A stretch of DNA of 40,000 nt from NCBI RefSeq assembly GCF_037975245.1, contig NC_092571.1, positions 12,177,417 through 12,217,416 of the forward strand, read 5' to 3'. This stretch comes from Apostichopus japonicus. Taxonomy: Eukaryota > Echinodermata > Holothuroidea > Aspidochirotida > Stichopodidae. Below, one piece after another: positions 23,851-36,060 of the stretch (the stretch's first letter is position 1; every line of letters starts with the position of its first letter). The position numbers and the translations under genes are program-made. Below the pieces are notes generated by a model. It was not told the origin of the DNA. It saw nothing but the letters and a program-made list of their open reading frames with translations, and ran no database searches.

Positions 23851-23977
23851 CTGTATCACGGGTTTCTTGGAATGAGAATATATACTCCATGATTTGTTTA
23901 TTTATTCCAACTTTTTCAAGTGTAAATCTCGTTTAGCGATACAAACAAAAAACGCTAATCTTACACGGGGCCCTACT

Positions 23978-24014
23978 AAGGAGGTCCTAAGGAGGTCCTA
24001 CAAGGAACCTCCTT
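23978..24014. other. Hairpin with duplicated arm
   Basis: AAGGAGGTCCT occurs twice in tandem (23978 and 23989), and the second copy faces AGGAACCTCCTT ending at 24014. This forms a stem of about 11 bp with one bulge and a very short loop. Its function is unknown. Confidence 0.5.
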
Positions 24015-24019
24015 GACGT

Positions 24020-25645
24020 TACTAAGTCAAAAAGGCCCAGAAGCGATCATAATAAGGGGGTGTGTCTATACCAAAATAGTTGAGCGATTCCACAGGAAGG
24101 AACGTACACTACCATAGGGGTACTGTGTGACATACGTTACAAACTCAAACCCGCTCTGAATTAATGTATATCCCAAACCAGCTATGGTGTCAATGGGATA
24201 CGGTGTCAATGGGATAACAGTACTCTTTAAGAGCAATGCTTTTGTCACAATTGTTTATTGTACTGTTGAATGCATTTAGAAATGTTTCCCCGTGGAGTTG
24301 AAAGCTTACAGTATCCATACAGCTCTGAATTTGACTATTTGTAATGAAATTGTTCAGCAAAGATCCAAAAGAGGTTTTTTATCGATTAAAAGACCAACCG
24401 ACTTTATATATTTCTTATGATTCATCCTTAACCGGTAAGTTGATCAAATCGTGTGGACCAGAGAAACACTACGCTATAGCAATTCTCAATCAAAGGGTAA
24501 ATACCATTCGAATTTGGTTGACAATGGGGGAAAAACAACAATCGTTACTGACGATGCTTGAAAATGCTTTTTGCTGCAAAACTGCAGGAATATAGGCCTA
24601 ATATTAATATCACTTCATCAGAATACTTTACTCACTTGAATGTAAACACCGTCATGAACATACAGTTACAGTCTCGTTGTAAGGGGACTGGGGGTTGGGA
24701 GTGGTTTGGTTGTCGTGTCGAGGCTCAATTTCTTGGGTGAAGATTCTACACAGCAGTGTCACTATAGTAACCATGCATGGAAGTACAACTTCCACCAACT
24801 AACAGGAACTGACGTCATATTACCCATGCTGCGTTGTTGACTGCATCACAATCAGTCACCGTACCACGTCATAATTGTTTCCCACACGTTTGCCAAACCC
24901 GCACTGTACTATATTTAGTACGGGTACGCGGTACTGATTGATCCATCCATATAAGGATTGGCATATCTTGATGATAACAAGATAAACCATGGTTGTTCTC
25001 AGTATGACGTAATATACCAAACGGTTCAGCAGCTGATACGAAAAACCTACGCTGAACTAGAACAGGACGGATCCGGATTTAAAAAGAAAGGAAGTGTGGG
25101 GGTGTGGGGTGGGGGTGACATTAGTGTTGTCGAAGTCGGCCTCCATTAAGAGGGGGTGCAAAAAAGGGTGAAATATTTTTACACTTGAAATGGTGCATTC
25201 TAATGCATAATTTTGCTACAATTAGGTCTATAATTAGGTGTGCGCTCAAGGTCATGTGCTAAAAACATTTTTTTATTTCAAGATTTTATTTGAAAAACTT
25301 TCTTCTATTGTTTCTGGCAGGATTACTGCTTTTAACGACTAACGCAAGAAACTATCTTTGGCGACAAGCTTCTTAGGATCAAGTGTTGGTTATAGTCGTT
25401 CATAGCACTCTAACTATTTCGCTATCTTTCAGCGATGAGAGCGTGATGAGGTGCCCCATACGCTTAGGATCAACATATCAAATCATCTCTCCTTTTTTGT
25501 TGAATCCATCTTTGGTATGTCTGATAAAGTTACTACAAACGTCTCCGATTAAACGTTAAGTGCTGTTTTGTATATAGGCCTATATTCGTTTTTGTGTGGT
25601 TTTAATCGGAGAGTAAATTAATATATATTCTAAGAACTTATACAA
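24020..25645. other. Intergenic sequence, no gene recognised
   Basis: This holds a 16-bp tandem duplication (GGTGTCAATGGGATA, near 24184-24215), a perfect CRE at 24810-24817 and a G-rich patch at 25090-25120. Short open frames (24344-24595 and 24958-25149) have no recognised domain. Confidence 0.4.
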
Positions 25646-25649
25646 ATAA

Positions 25650-26610
<961 letters not shown>

Positions 26611-26710
26611 AATAGTAATAATTATGATAATAATAATAATAATGATAATTATAATGACAACGACGAAGACAATAACAATAACAACAACAATAACAACAAT
26701 AATAATAAAC

Positions 26711-27575
26711 ACTGATTACGGTTTTAGTCACAGTTGTCTTTGAAAAGCCTCTCTAAACTCTCAATTGGTTTGTCTCCACTCATCCTTAAAGCAAATATTA
26801 CGGGGAAGAACTACTCATATTTCGTCTCAGAGTGTATACCAGTCAGACGGCCTACAGAACTCTGCATTTATCATCGGCGTAAGAACATTTAATGCCACAG
26901 AACACGACCTTCCGAATACTAAGACATATCATTTCAGAGCGCATTTTACATATACATTTTATATGTGATACTTTTTTAGCCATGCGTTATGAAATACCTT
27001 CTTATGACTTTTTTGTCTTTTCGTGATGCGGTTGAAACATATATCGCTTTAATAGACGGATGACAGATGTGAATATATTTACCGATATTTTGTTTTCACA
27101 GTTCAACAACAAAACGAATGATTGCATATGTACAGCCAGATATAATGACATTGCATATCACGTTTTTCACGAAGAACAAACTTCAATATTCTTTTCAAGT
27201 TTTAACTTCAAAAGAGACTTTTCAAAGACACTGTCTATGAATATTCATGCTATGAGCTTTCGACGTTATTTAGAATGCGAAGACATAGATTAAACAAAAC
27301 TGACTTGTCTTCCTTGAAAACTCCATTCGGTATAATTCACCTTTTCATCGAAACAAGAAATTGATTGAAAATGACTTAAGAGATGAACCATAAAATTCCT
27401 TCAAGAACCCGCGTGGGATTGGGAATGATTGACAGTAAAATGTGAACGTCATTTCTTTAAAGATGGAAAATATTAGGAAGTCTGTCTGAAGTATATGGAT
27501 TGGTGGCAGACTGCCAAAGTATATGTAGACAATATAGCTTTACTTTGTCAGTGGAAAAAACAGTCTTTATAAATA
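26711..27575. other. Intergenic sequence with two small unassigned open frames
   Basis: The frames at 26765-26968 and 27060-27293 (plus strand) are more complex than the surrounding low-complexity frames. The second follows a TTTTGTTTTCACAG acceptor-like sequence. Neither contains a motif I recognise, and I do not call them genes. Confidence 0.3.
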
Positions 27576-27584
27576 TTGGTTTTA

Positions 27585-27735
27585 TATATATATATACATA
27601 GGCTATATATAGGCTATATATGTGTAGGCTATATGTAGGCTCTATATGTATAGGCTCTATATGTATAAGCTCTATATTTATATGCTCTATATGTATAGAC
27701 TCTATATGTGCAAGCTCTATATGTGTAGGCTCTTT
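27585..27735. repeat. Minisatellite, ~18-bp unit (TAGGCTCTATATGTA)
   Basis: About eight imperfect copies of a unit like TAGGCTCTATATGTA follow a short TA run. Single-base variants in each copy suggest an old array. Confidence 0.85.
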
Positions 27736-28200
27736 ATATTTTCAGTGGCCTTCCACTCCTTTTTGTACTGCTTCTAATCGGTAAAACTTGTTCTTATTAG
27801 TAATTCTAACTCCAATTCATATGATCTATACCGTGCACTATCACTTAGAGTGTGCTATATCCTGAAGAAACAGGTTTCTTTGGCCCTGTCACATTTCTCC
27901 TATTGACCGTAAAGGCAACTTTAAACTTACATGAATATTTTACAGACTCTAAAATGAGTATAGGTTAATATAGGTTATACTGAGAATTGCTTTTCACTTT
28001 CATGCTTCAGTTATTTATGCAGGAATACCACACCTATGATTCACTTCAGGATTTTATATTACGTATATAAACCACTGCTATTCGGGTCAATGCTATTTAT
28101 GACATAAAATAAACAATGTATATATTATCCTCTGTAAATGCACGATTCTTTTACCAGAAAGCATGACGAAGTACGGTATAGTAAACATGATTCACTGATT
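27736..28200. other. Intergenic sequence, nothing recognised
   Basis: No gene, RNA gene or repeat structure was seen. Confidence 0.4.
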
Positions 28201-28203
28201 AGT

Positions 28204-28461
28204 CTGTTATGTTTGGTTAGCAATACACTTTTATGTAGTAACCCATAACAAAACAAAACAAACCAAGAAAGGTAGCACAGTAAAATGACGTCGTTCAAAG
28301 TTCGCCGACCCCATGCCCTCCCTCCCCCTTCTGTTATGTTTGATTAGCAATACACTTCTATGTAGTAACCCATAACAAAACAACACAAGCCAAGAAAGGT
28401 ATACAGCGCAGTAAAATGGCGTCATTCAAAGTTCTCCGAACCCCTGCCCTCCCTCCCTTCC
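28204..28461. repeat. Tandem duplication, 127-bp unit, two copies
   Basis: Copies start at 28204 and 28331 with CTGTTATGTTTGRTTAGCAA. They share AACCCATAACAAAACAAMAC and GTAAAATGRCGTCRTTCAAA and end in CCTGCCCTCCCTCCC. The copies differ at roughly one base in ten. Confidence 0.9.
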
Positions 28462-28469
28462 ACGCGCCT

Positions 28470-29030
28470 TTCGCCAATCTCAAACCAGCAAGCTGTTATC
28501 TCGATAATAGCTTTGCTGGTCAAACTGAGTCATGAATTAAGTAGAACTGCAGATTGTCGACTTTGGGTCAAAGTCAAAGTTTGAAAATTAATTAACTTGA
28601 AAACGATAAGCAGTATTTATTATGTCAACACGGCCATAAGGATGATAGTGTGGAACAAGAACGAAAACGCTAAGGCGCCCTCACATCGATACCACCTTTT
28701 AAAGCAAGTGTGTGTTTGTGTGTGGGGTGGGGGTTGGGGGGAGGGGTCGTGGGAAAGGGAAAGGCGACTCTTCAGCCACGTGATAATATTTTACAAAAAT
28801 GCAGGGAATTCTTTTTAATGGAATCAATCACGTACCAACGCATGATTTCTAGTTTAGTTAATGGTTTATAGTGCGAACTTTTCGGTGTATATAGGCTATA
28901 ACGTGCATGACATATACCAAACAGACCCCGGCTTAATCAAAAACAATTTCCAACAGAACCAATTCACCGGCTGGTAAGCCGGCAGAGGAATATACCATCA
29001 TGTTTCTAAAGAGATAATTTATCGTCAGTC
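28470..29030. other. Intergenic sequence, nothing coding recognised
   Basis: This holds a GT/G-rich patch at 28708-28765 and a small hairpin (GCCGGC-type arms) near 28968-28984. No gene was seen. Confidence 0.4.
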
Positions 29031-29034
29031 TATG

Positions 29035-29386
29035 TATTAAAGTAGTATAATATGTAGTATTATATGTAGTAATGTGTAGTATGTAGTATATGTTGTGTAT
29101 ATATGTAGTTTATATGTAGTATGCAGTATATATGTATAGTATATAACTAGTATATGTTGTGTATATGTTGTGTATATATGTAGTACCGTATATATGTAGT
29201 ATTATATGTAATGATGTGTAGCATATATGTAGCAGATATGTAGTATATATGTAGCATTATATGTAGTAATGTGTAGTATGTAGTATATATGTAGTATGTA
29301 GTATATATGTAGTATATGTGGTACATATGTAGTATTATATGTATAGTATTATATGTAGTAATGTGTAGTATGTATGTAGTATGTAG

Positions 29387-29419
<33 letters not shown>

Positions 29420-29605
29420 TGTGTATATATGTAGCAGATATGTAGTATTATATGTAGTAATGTGTAGTATGTAGTATATATGTAGTATTATGTAGTATAT
29501 ATGTAGTATATGTGGTATATCTCTCGTAGTATTATATGTAGTATTATATGTAGTAATGTGTAGTATATATGTAGTATAATATGTATTAAAGTAGTATAAT
29601 ATGAT
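29035..29605. repeat. TATATGTAGTAT-type tandem array (~570 bp)
   Basis: Variable-length units of TATGTAGTA/TATGTAGTATTA, with occasional GTGTAGTATG and TTGTGTATA variants, fill the interval. It includes a pure TA segment at 29388-29411. The 184-codon minus-strand frame reads Tyr/Thr/Ile/His repeats and is an artefact of the array. Confidence 0.92.
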
Positions 29606-29845
29606 ACGAAGCATCCGTGCATGTCTGTGTAAGTAATATATAGTACTTTGAAATATCATAACATCATTGATATTTTGACTTATAAATATAAAGCTTCTCA
29701 CTTACTAAATGTTAGGCAGGTTACAGTGGAGATTGAACATAGTGATCAACATGTAATAGCAGAGGGCTTCACCTATATATCACGTGCACGTGCACGCGTT
29801 CAAAAAAAAAAAAAAAAAAAATTCAATAACATATAGTATATTCTT

Positions 29846-30800
29846 TGAAAATGACCCTTTAACCAGCCGATCAATGAAAGTGACTGGACTATATAGTCTA
29901 ATACACCGACAATTGGGTCAGTTCCTCAGATTCAATACAAAACTCAATGGGAGAAATTCTTTCATGGCCTCAAATGACATGTTTTACAAGACCTGTACAG
30001 TACACATCTGTCAAGTTGTTGGTCATTTATGAAAGTGACTGGACTAGATAGTCTAATACACCGACCATTATTGTCAGTTCCTCAGATGCAATACAAAACT
30101 CAATGGGAGAAGACTTTCATGGCCTCAAAATGACATGTTTTACAAGACCTGTAAAGTACACATCTGTCAAGGTGTTGGTCATTTATGAAAGTGACTGGAC
30201 TAGATAGTCTAATACACCGACAATTAGGTCAGTTCCTCAGATGCAATACAAAACTCAATGGGAGAAATTCTTTCATGGCCTCAAATGACATGTTTTACAA
30301 GACCTGTACAGTACACATCTGTCAAGGTGTTGGTCATTTATGAAAGTGACTGGACTAGATAGTCTAATACACCGACAATTAGGTCAGTTCCTCAGATGCA
30401 ATGCAAAACAATGGGAGAGAGACTTTCATGGCCTCAAATGACACGTTTTACAAGACCTGTATGTATAGTACACATCTGTCAAGGTGTTAGGTCAGTTCCC
30501 CAGATGCAATACAAAACTCAATGGTCAAACCATAATATCACAATGGCCTCAAATGACTTGTTTACAATATTTTTCAAGGACAAAATTCTAATGCCATCCT
30601 AGGTAGCTCTGTTATTTATATATAAATATTATATGAAGTTAAAGGGTCACTCTTTAGATTCGTTAGAATGTATAAATTGTGGATTAACATTAACATTTAG
30701 GCTTACACTGAGTAGCTGACGTCATCATCAAATTACTCTTAAAGGAGCATTCCATAGGTTTCACAATATTTTTAAGATGAAGTATCTAGAAACCCAGAAT
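29846..30800. repeat. Modular dispersed repeat, copy 2: ~155-bp tandem array plus 3' tail
   Basis: Units start GAAAGTGACTGGACTAKATA at 29876, 30031, 30187 and 30342 (periods 155, 156 and 155), with a shortened last unit from about 30490. Each unit holds GTCAGTTCCTCAGATKCAAT, ACAAAACTCAATGGGAGAA, TGGCCTCAAATGACATG and ACACATCTGTCAAG. Upstream, ATGACCCTTTAACCAGC at 29851 is the single copy of a segment that is repeated in the 10.4-kb array. The tail carries TAGCTCTGTTATTTATATAT (~30603), GTGGATTAACATTAACATTT (~30679) and CTTAAAGGAGCATTCCATAG (~30738), matching the tail at 11.16-11.36 kb in order. Copies within the array are very similar, so amplification is recent relative to element age. Confidence 0.8.
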
Positions 30801-32290
30801 AGCTATAGAAACATTTCTAGCAGCCAAGCTCTTCTTTTTATTATTGTGAATATTAGGACTTTAGAAATTAATACTAAAATTATGTGTGCAGTCATCCTTT
30901 AAATAAAGCCTACATGTATATGCGAAATGATAGTGATAGAATTTAAACATTAAAACAAAAGAGGAAATGATAAACTACTGCAGATCTTTTCAGTCACATT
31001 TTCTTCTTAGGACAGAAGTCATCAATTATCCACGGATGTGTTATAAAGCCGTAAAGTAGATAATATATACACCTCTGAAATAACTCCCTTAATTGCACCT
31101 TCAGGAGTTTTAAACATTTCATCCTTGATTTCCAATTTTTTCTTTTCTTCTTTTTCGTTTGTTAAAGTAAGGAGCGTTTGTTTCATTAGCATACGAACCG
31201 GGCACTGATTCCAAATACCAAACTCATTGTCTTAATGATTTTCGGAACGGGAAATTGACCATTTAAGCTATTGAGTTGCATACATGTTTAAATAATACGT
31301 ATAGTAGTGTCGTAAACACAACAGAATTATGCAGTCAGCCTAGATCAGCCAACCTAACTATTGGTTTAAAGGGATATAGATTCCGATAGCAGGCAATATA
31401 TACCACTTATAAAGAAGAGTAAAAATGTTCGACTAGCCTACTTGAAAACCCCATATTTTGTCTCTCTCTGCACCTCCCCCTCCCCACTCCCTCCGTCCCC
31501 ATCAATATCATTTTCCCCAACCGATCGATTGAAGTAACCTGGTTCAACCGTCTCTTACATCAGAATTATGGAATTATGGAATAAATGGATATAAGAGCTA
31601 GTGGTCACTTTTGGATGTCCCCTTTTCACTTTTCTTATTATAACCAACCTACTTGCAGCAGTTGATTTATTTCTAATGTTTGCTTATAGCTGTATGGCAA
31701 TGCGTTCTGTATTTATTAATTTCATCAATATATCAACAGAGGAAACTATTTTGCAGAAATAATATTATGTTTTCTTGTTATAATTATCATTATATTTTTA
31801 TTATTATTATTATTATTATATTTTCCTCATTTGGGATATAAAAGTCTAAGATATAAAATATTATATTTCAGTCGACGCCAGAAGTATTCACCTATATAAT
31901 CTCTTGAAAATTGAAAAATGGTCCTGTATTTTGAGTTGCCGTTTGTATTGCTGATTAGGTTCCAGTCCGCATGCAGTGCTTTATTAATTAACACCCAAAT
32001 GTATTCAGTTTGGATATGCGGGTTTTATCAATTGAACAGACAATGGGGGGGGGGGGCAGGTGCGGGGACATATATATGTCCCTGAGATTCACATTAAGGA
32101 GACGGCCTCTATTGACATGATTAATATTAGAGAATGACAGAGGTTGTCTCTTCGATATCAGTAATTTCTCAAGAGTAATTATTTCATTATTGCACAGACG
32201 GGCGTACATCTAAGTACTTCATCATTGTGTGACTTATATAGGCACAAAAGGTATATTTTGACATTTTGTTGACCGCTAAAAACACCCCCA
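30801..32290. other. Intergenic sequence, no gene recognised
   Basis: This holds a short TTA microsatellite (31797-31820) and a run of 12 G at 32045-32056. Short open frames have no recognised domain. Confidence 0.4.
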
Positions 32291-32295
32291 TCAAT

Positions 32296-32665
32296 GCAGG
32301 CTGTTTTTCTACAACACTTTTAACTTTCATGAAAATGACTCTTAAAGGACATATGAGACTAATCAAATTAAAACGCTGGCTGGGCTATTTATAGACCATT
32401 TTGGTCAGAACGTTTGACGGGCCTCAAATATTATTACATGTGTACGATGCATAACAAATTTATCAATATTAAAATTGGGTGCTGAATGTCATCCACAGTG
32501 TACTAAGTATCGTCTAAAGGTTCTGGAGGAGTCATTTAAATTACCCCTGCCCCCCCCCCCAAATTGATTATCATGAACATTTAGGTTTGCACTAAGGAGA
32601 AGACGTTATCCTAAATATCGTATTTCTGAGACTAAGAACTGAATATCTTGAAAACAGGAATAAAC
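32296..32665. repeat. Modular dispersed repeat, copy 3: unexpanded, diverged
   Basis: Single diverged copies of both modules follow in order. CAGGCTGTTTTTCTACAACA is at 32297, AAAATGACTCTTAAAGGAC at ~32332 and a diverged core (GGCTGGGCTATTTATAGACC) at ~32379. GGTCAGAA, then GGGCCTCAAATATTATTACA, follow at ~32402-32440. A tail fragment AACATTTAGGTTTGCACTAAG lies at ~32576, then GAATATCTTGAAAACAGG at ~32640. A run of 11 C (32550-32560) lies between core and tail. This copy links the 5' module amplified at 10.4 kb with the 3' module amplified at 30 kb. Confidence 0.6.
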
Positions 32666-32733
32666 ATTACTAACTCATAATTTTTTTTTTGTTCTTGGAC
32701 GTTGCTAACATTTTTGCCTAGAGACACCTCCTA

Positions 32734-32994
32734 GGAGTGTTAGCTCAGTGGTTAACGCCGGTGCCTTCCAATCATAAGGTCCCCGGTTCGAGTCAATGCA
32801 AGATTAATGTATGTCGTCCAGTTACAGAGTTGTTGACAATTGACAATTCATAATCATGGACGTTAAATATAAATGTAAGAGACTGACTTCGGTCAGCTTG
32901 CGGCTTTGATAAGCCAATGAGGCTTCTTTGCGAGTTCCTGCTTGCAGGAGGATCTAAAATACATACATACATCAACACATACATACTTACCTTT
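32734..32994 (+). mobile_element. tRNA-derived SINE
   Basis: The head holds a pol III A box (TAGCTCAGTGGTTAA, ~32740) and B box (GGTTCGAGTC, ~32785) at tRNA spacing, with an anticodon-like arm CCTT/AAGG between them. The ends of this tRNA-like part do not pair into an acceptor stem, and the anticodon loop is not a normal seven bases. About 190 bases of unrelated body follow, including CGGCTTTGATAAGCC and CTGCTTGCAGGAGG hairpins, ending in an ACATACATACATC simple-repeat tail. tRNA head, body and short-repeat tail define a SINE. I could not fix a target-site duplication. The last ~95 bases are copied again at 33563-33660 by the 665-bp duplication. Confidence 0.8.
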
Positions 32995-33562
32995 GAAGCT
33001 ACTTTATACATTCCATAATGATGTCAACTGCGGTCTCAGCCATTTCTTAAAGGACTAAGATGTTAATAAGCTATCGCGTCTTTATCTCGAGGTACCAACC
33101 CCATCCCCTCCTAACTCCTAGTTCATGATAGGAAGTGCAGATCAGTCCTATTTATTCACTGAAAAGCTATACAAAGAATAATTACCATTTAATTAGTCTT
33201 TTATATTAAAATATTTTTAACAAACTTCTCTTTATTTTGATTTGGTCGTATTTCGATACCAATATTCTATTACCACGCAGCATGATTTCATAGCCAATTG
33301 TCTTTTAATAAAATTATATTATAAAATTAAGTCTTGTAAATTTCCGCCAATATTAAGGTATGTGTCGACATCAAAGGTGGAAAAGTTTGAGAATCGTATG
33401 TATATCATTTATTATACGTTGATAAAAATACAGAGACAGAGACATATATATAGACAGAGGGAGAGACAGAGGCAGAGGTGGAGACATATGTGGAGACAGA
33501 GAAACAAAGAGAGAGACAAAGGTGGAGGCAGAGACAATAAGATAGAGACTGATATAAAGACA
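32898..33562. repeat. 665-bp tandem duplication, copy 1
   Basis: This starts inside the SINE body (TTGCGGCTTTGATAAGCC) and runs through unique DNA into a GAGACA-rich tract, ending at AAAGACA. The next unit repeats it base for base wherever I compared. A 107-codon plus-strand frame occurs identically in both copies, which shows the near or full identity but is not evidence of a gene. Confidence 0.95.
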
Positions 33563-34227
33563 TTGCGGCTTTGATAAGCCAATGAGGCTTCTTTGCGAGT
33601 TCCTGCTTGCAGGAGGATCTAAAATACATACATACATCAACACATACATACTTACCTTTGAAGCTACTTTATACATTCCATAATGATGTCAACTGCGGTC
33701 TCAGCCATTTCTTAAAGGACTAAGATGTTAATAAGCTATCGCGTCTTTATCTCGAGGTACCAACCCCATCCCCTCCTAACTCCTAGTTCATGATAGGAAG
33801 TGCAGATCAGTCCTATTTATTCACTGAAAAGCTATACAAAGAATAATTACCATTTAATTAGTCTTTTATATTAAAATATTTTTAACAAACTTCTCTTTAT
33901 TTTGATTTGGTCGTATTTCGATACCAATATTCTATTACCACGCAGCATGATTTCATAGCCAATTGTCTTTTAATAAAATTATATTATAAAATTAAGTCTT
34001 GTAAATTTCCGCCAATATTAAGGTATGTGTCGACATCAAAGGTGGAAAAGTTTGAGAATCGTATGTATATCATTTATTATACGTTGATAAAAATACAGAG
34101 ACAGAGACATATATATAGACAGAGGGAGAGACAGAGGCAGAGGTGGAGACATATGTGGAGACAGAGAAACAAAGAGAGAGACAAAGGTGGAGGCAGAGAC
34201 AATAAGATAGAGACTGATATAAAGACA
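33563..34227. repeat. 665-bp tandem duplication, copy 2
   Basis: This directly abuts copy 1 with at most a one-base overlap at the junction and lacks the SINE's tRNA head. Its right end continues into the longer GAGACA satellite, so the duplicated unit was cut from SINE body to satellite start. Identity implies a very recent event, gene conversion or an assembly artefact. Confidence 0.95.
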
Positions 34228-34722
34228 TAGAGAGAGACAGGAGGAGACAGAGACAGAGAGATTTAGAGGCAGAGCGACAGAGGCAGAGACACAAGTGGAG
34301 AGAGAGACAGAGACACAAAGAGAAACCGAGAGGGAGTGAGAGACATAGTGAGGAACAGAGGGAGATACACAAAAAGACAAATGGAGACAGAGGCAGAGGC
34401 AAAGACAGAGGCAGAGACACAAAGAGATAGATAGTTCGAGACAGAGACTTTGAGAGAGACATAGAGAGGAACAGATGCAGAAACAAAAAGAGAGAAGCAC
34501 GGAGACGGAGGCAGAGACAAAAACAGAGAGGTGGAGACAGAGACATAGAGAGAGACATAGAGAGGAGTGGAGGCCGATACACAAAAGAGAGACGGAGACA
34601 GAGGTGGAGACAAAAACAGAAACAGAGACAGACAAAAGAGGGACACCGGCAGAGACACAAAGAGAGACAGAAAGTGGCAGAGAGACAGAGGCGGAGGCAA
34701 ATACAGAGACAGAGACGAGAAA
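34095..34722. repeat. GAGACA-rich purine satellite
   Basis: Irregular repeats of AGAGACAGAG, GAGGCAGAG and GGTGGAGACA make an almost purely purine plus strand with interspersed C and T. A shorter version lies at 33430-33562 in the first duplicate. Long minus-strand frames rich in Ser/Leu/Cys/Val (up to 266 codons) are low-complexity artefacts. Confidence 0.92.
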
Positions 34723-36060
34723 AGAACGATGTGTATTAAGATCTATAACAAATTCAACTTTTGTGTTTGAAATAATCTTGTTGCCTTGATCAATTTCAAA
34801 GCTTAACGTAAACAAATACTTCATAAAAAAAAACAATACTTGTAATCACTACTGAAGTCTTGACACGTCCAATGCTTCATCAAACAAACTAATGGAAAGA
34901 TTGCCACCGACCGGTCTACATATACTTAACAGAATAGAAATATACAAAGAAATCAAACAGTTGACTTTCTAGATGCATTTGCGTAGTTAGTCATATCGGT
35001 ATGTAGTTTGATAACAACCCATAAACCAAGGCGAGTCACACGTTTCCCATCTTAAGTACCTTTTTCTTGAAGCCAAAAGCCAGCAAACGCTCGCCTTTAT
35101 TACCATCAATAAACTATATACAACCGCCTGGGGTCAACATTTTGAAAAGCAATTGGGCGATTATTAACCTATTAGGAGATGGACTTCTTTCGTTGAAAAA
35201 TGGACAAACCACGAAAACAAGACTACAGATATCTTTTACTTCCAACTATCTCTTTAGTTTGATAATATGCAAAGCTTTGACCTTTTCTACATATATTTGG
35301 GCAGACTAGGCCGTAATAATGACCCGTTAAAATGCTTGAAGTAGAGAAAGGCTATCACGTTTGATCAGTTCACTTAAGAGTTTACGATTCCTAGAAGTAG
35401 ACTAGAACAAAACAGAGAAGATAAAAAAAAAGACAATTTTTTAGCCTCGTTTTTTAAGCGACCGCTTCAGACAAATGCCAACTTGAGATTGGACTCTAAT
35501 GGGACGAAGCTCAAGAAGTGAAGATAATTTTTTTCTTATGAAGATAGTGGTGTTTTTTTTTTCTTTTTCTTTTTCATTTATATATATTCTCGAGTATGTG
35601 ATAACTAATAGGAAAAGTTAATCAAATGGGAATTTCTTTTCTTGCTTTCCACACCTAAAATGAGATCAAGTACTAAAATGCCATTTGGCTTTAGGCTTTT
35701 CGTAATATAAAGTAAATTATATCCTCTGGGTATTTTTACCTTTTATTTCTTATTTGGGGTATTACACTGGGGATTATCATATGGAATGTTTAATCTAAAA
35801 TCACATCACGAAGGAACTCCCTCCTCCCCCCAGCATCCCATTTTTTGAAAGGAACATTTTAATGTCGTATACTATGTGAAGCTTTATGTTTGTTGAAAAT
35901 CTATGGGTAACTGTTTTCAAGTACAGAAGTGGAACTTTTAAAACCAGCCGATCATTCGTTCACAAGTAATGACAGCATTTTATATCACAGGTCCACACAA
36001 GAACAATCGGTGCGAAAATAGTTACTGAAGTGTTTTCAAACTATTTCATAATTTGAATGA
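34723..36060. other. Intergenic sequence, no gene recognised
   Basis: This is AT-rich with a poly-T/CTTTTT patch at 35552-35578. The 80-codon plus-strand frame at 35067-35309 has no recognisable motif. Confidence 0.4.

Noticed and set aside
27060-27293. 77-codon frame following an acceptor-like TTTTCACAG
   Set aside because: There is no matching donor exon, no recognised motif, and acceptor-like sites are common in T-rich DNA.
29147-29701. 184-codon minus-strand frame of Tyr/Thr/Ile/His
   Set aside because: It is an artefact of the TATGTAG array.
32734-32806. Functional tRNA gene
   Set aside because: A and B boxes are present but the ends do not form an acceptor stem and the anticodon loop is eight bases; a SINE body and tail follow.
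33242-33574. Duplicated 107-codon frame (also at 33907-34230)
   Set aside because: Identity reflects the 665-bp DNA duplication; half of the frame is purine satellite and it has no recognisable domain.
34036-34836. 266-codon minus-strand frame rich in Ser/Leu/Cys/Val
   Set aside because: It is the complement of the GAGACA satellite and is open in several frames at once, as expected for low-complexity DNA lacking stops.
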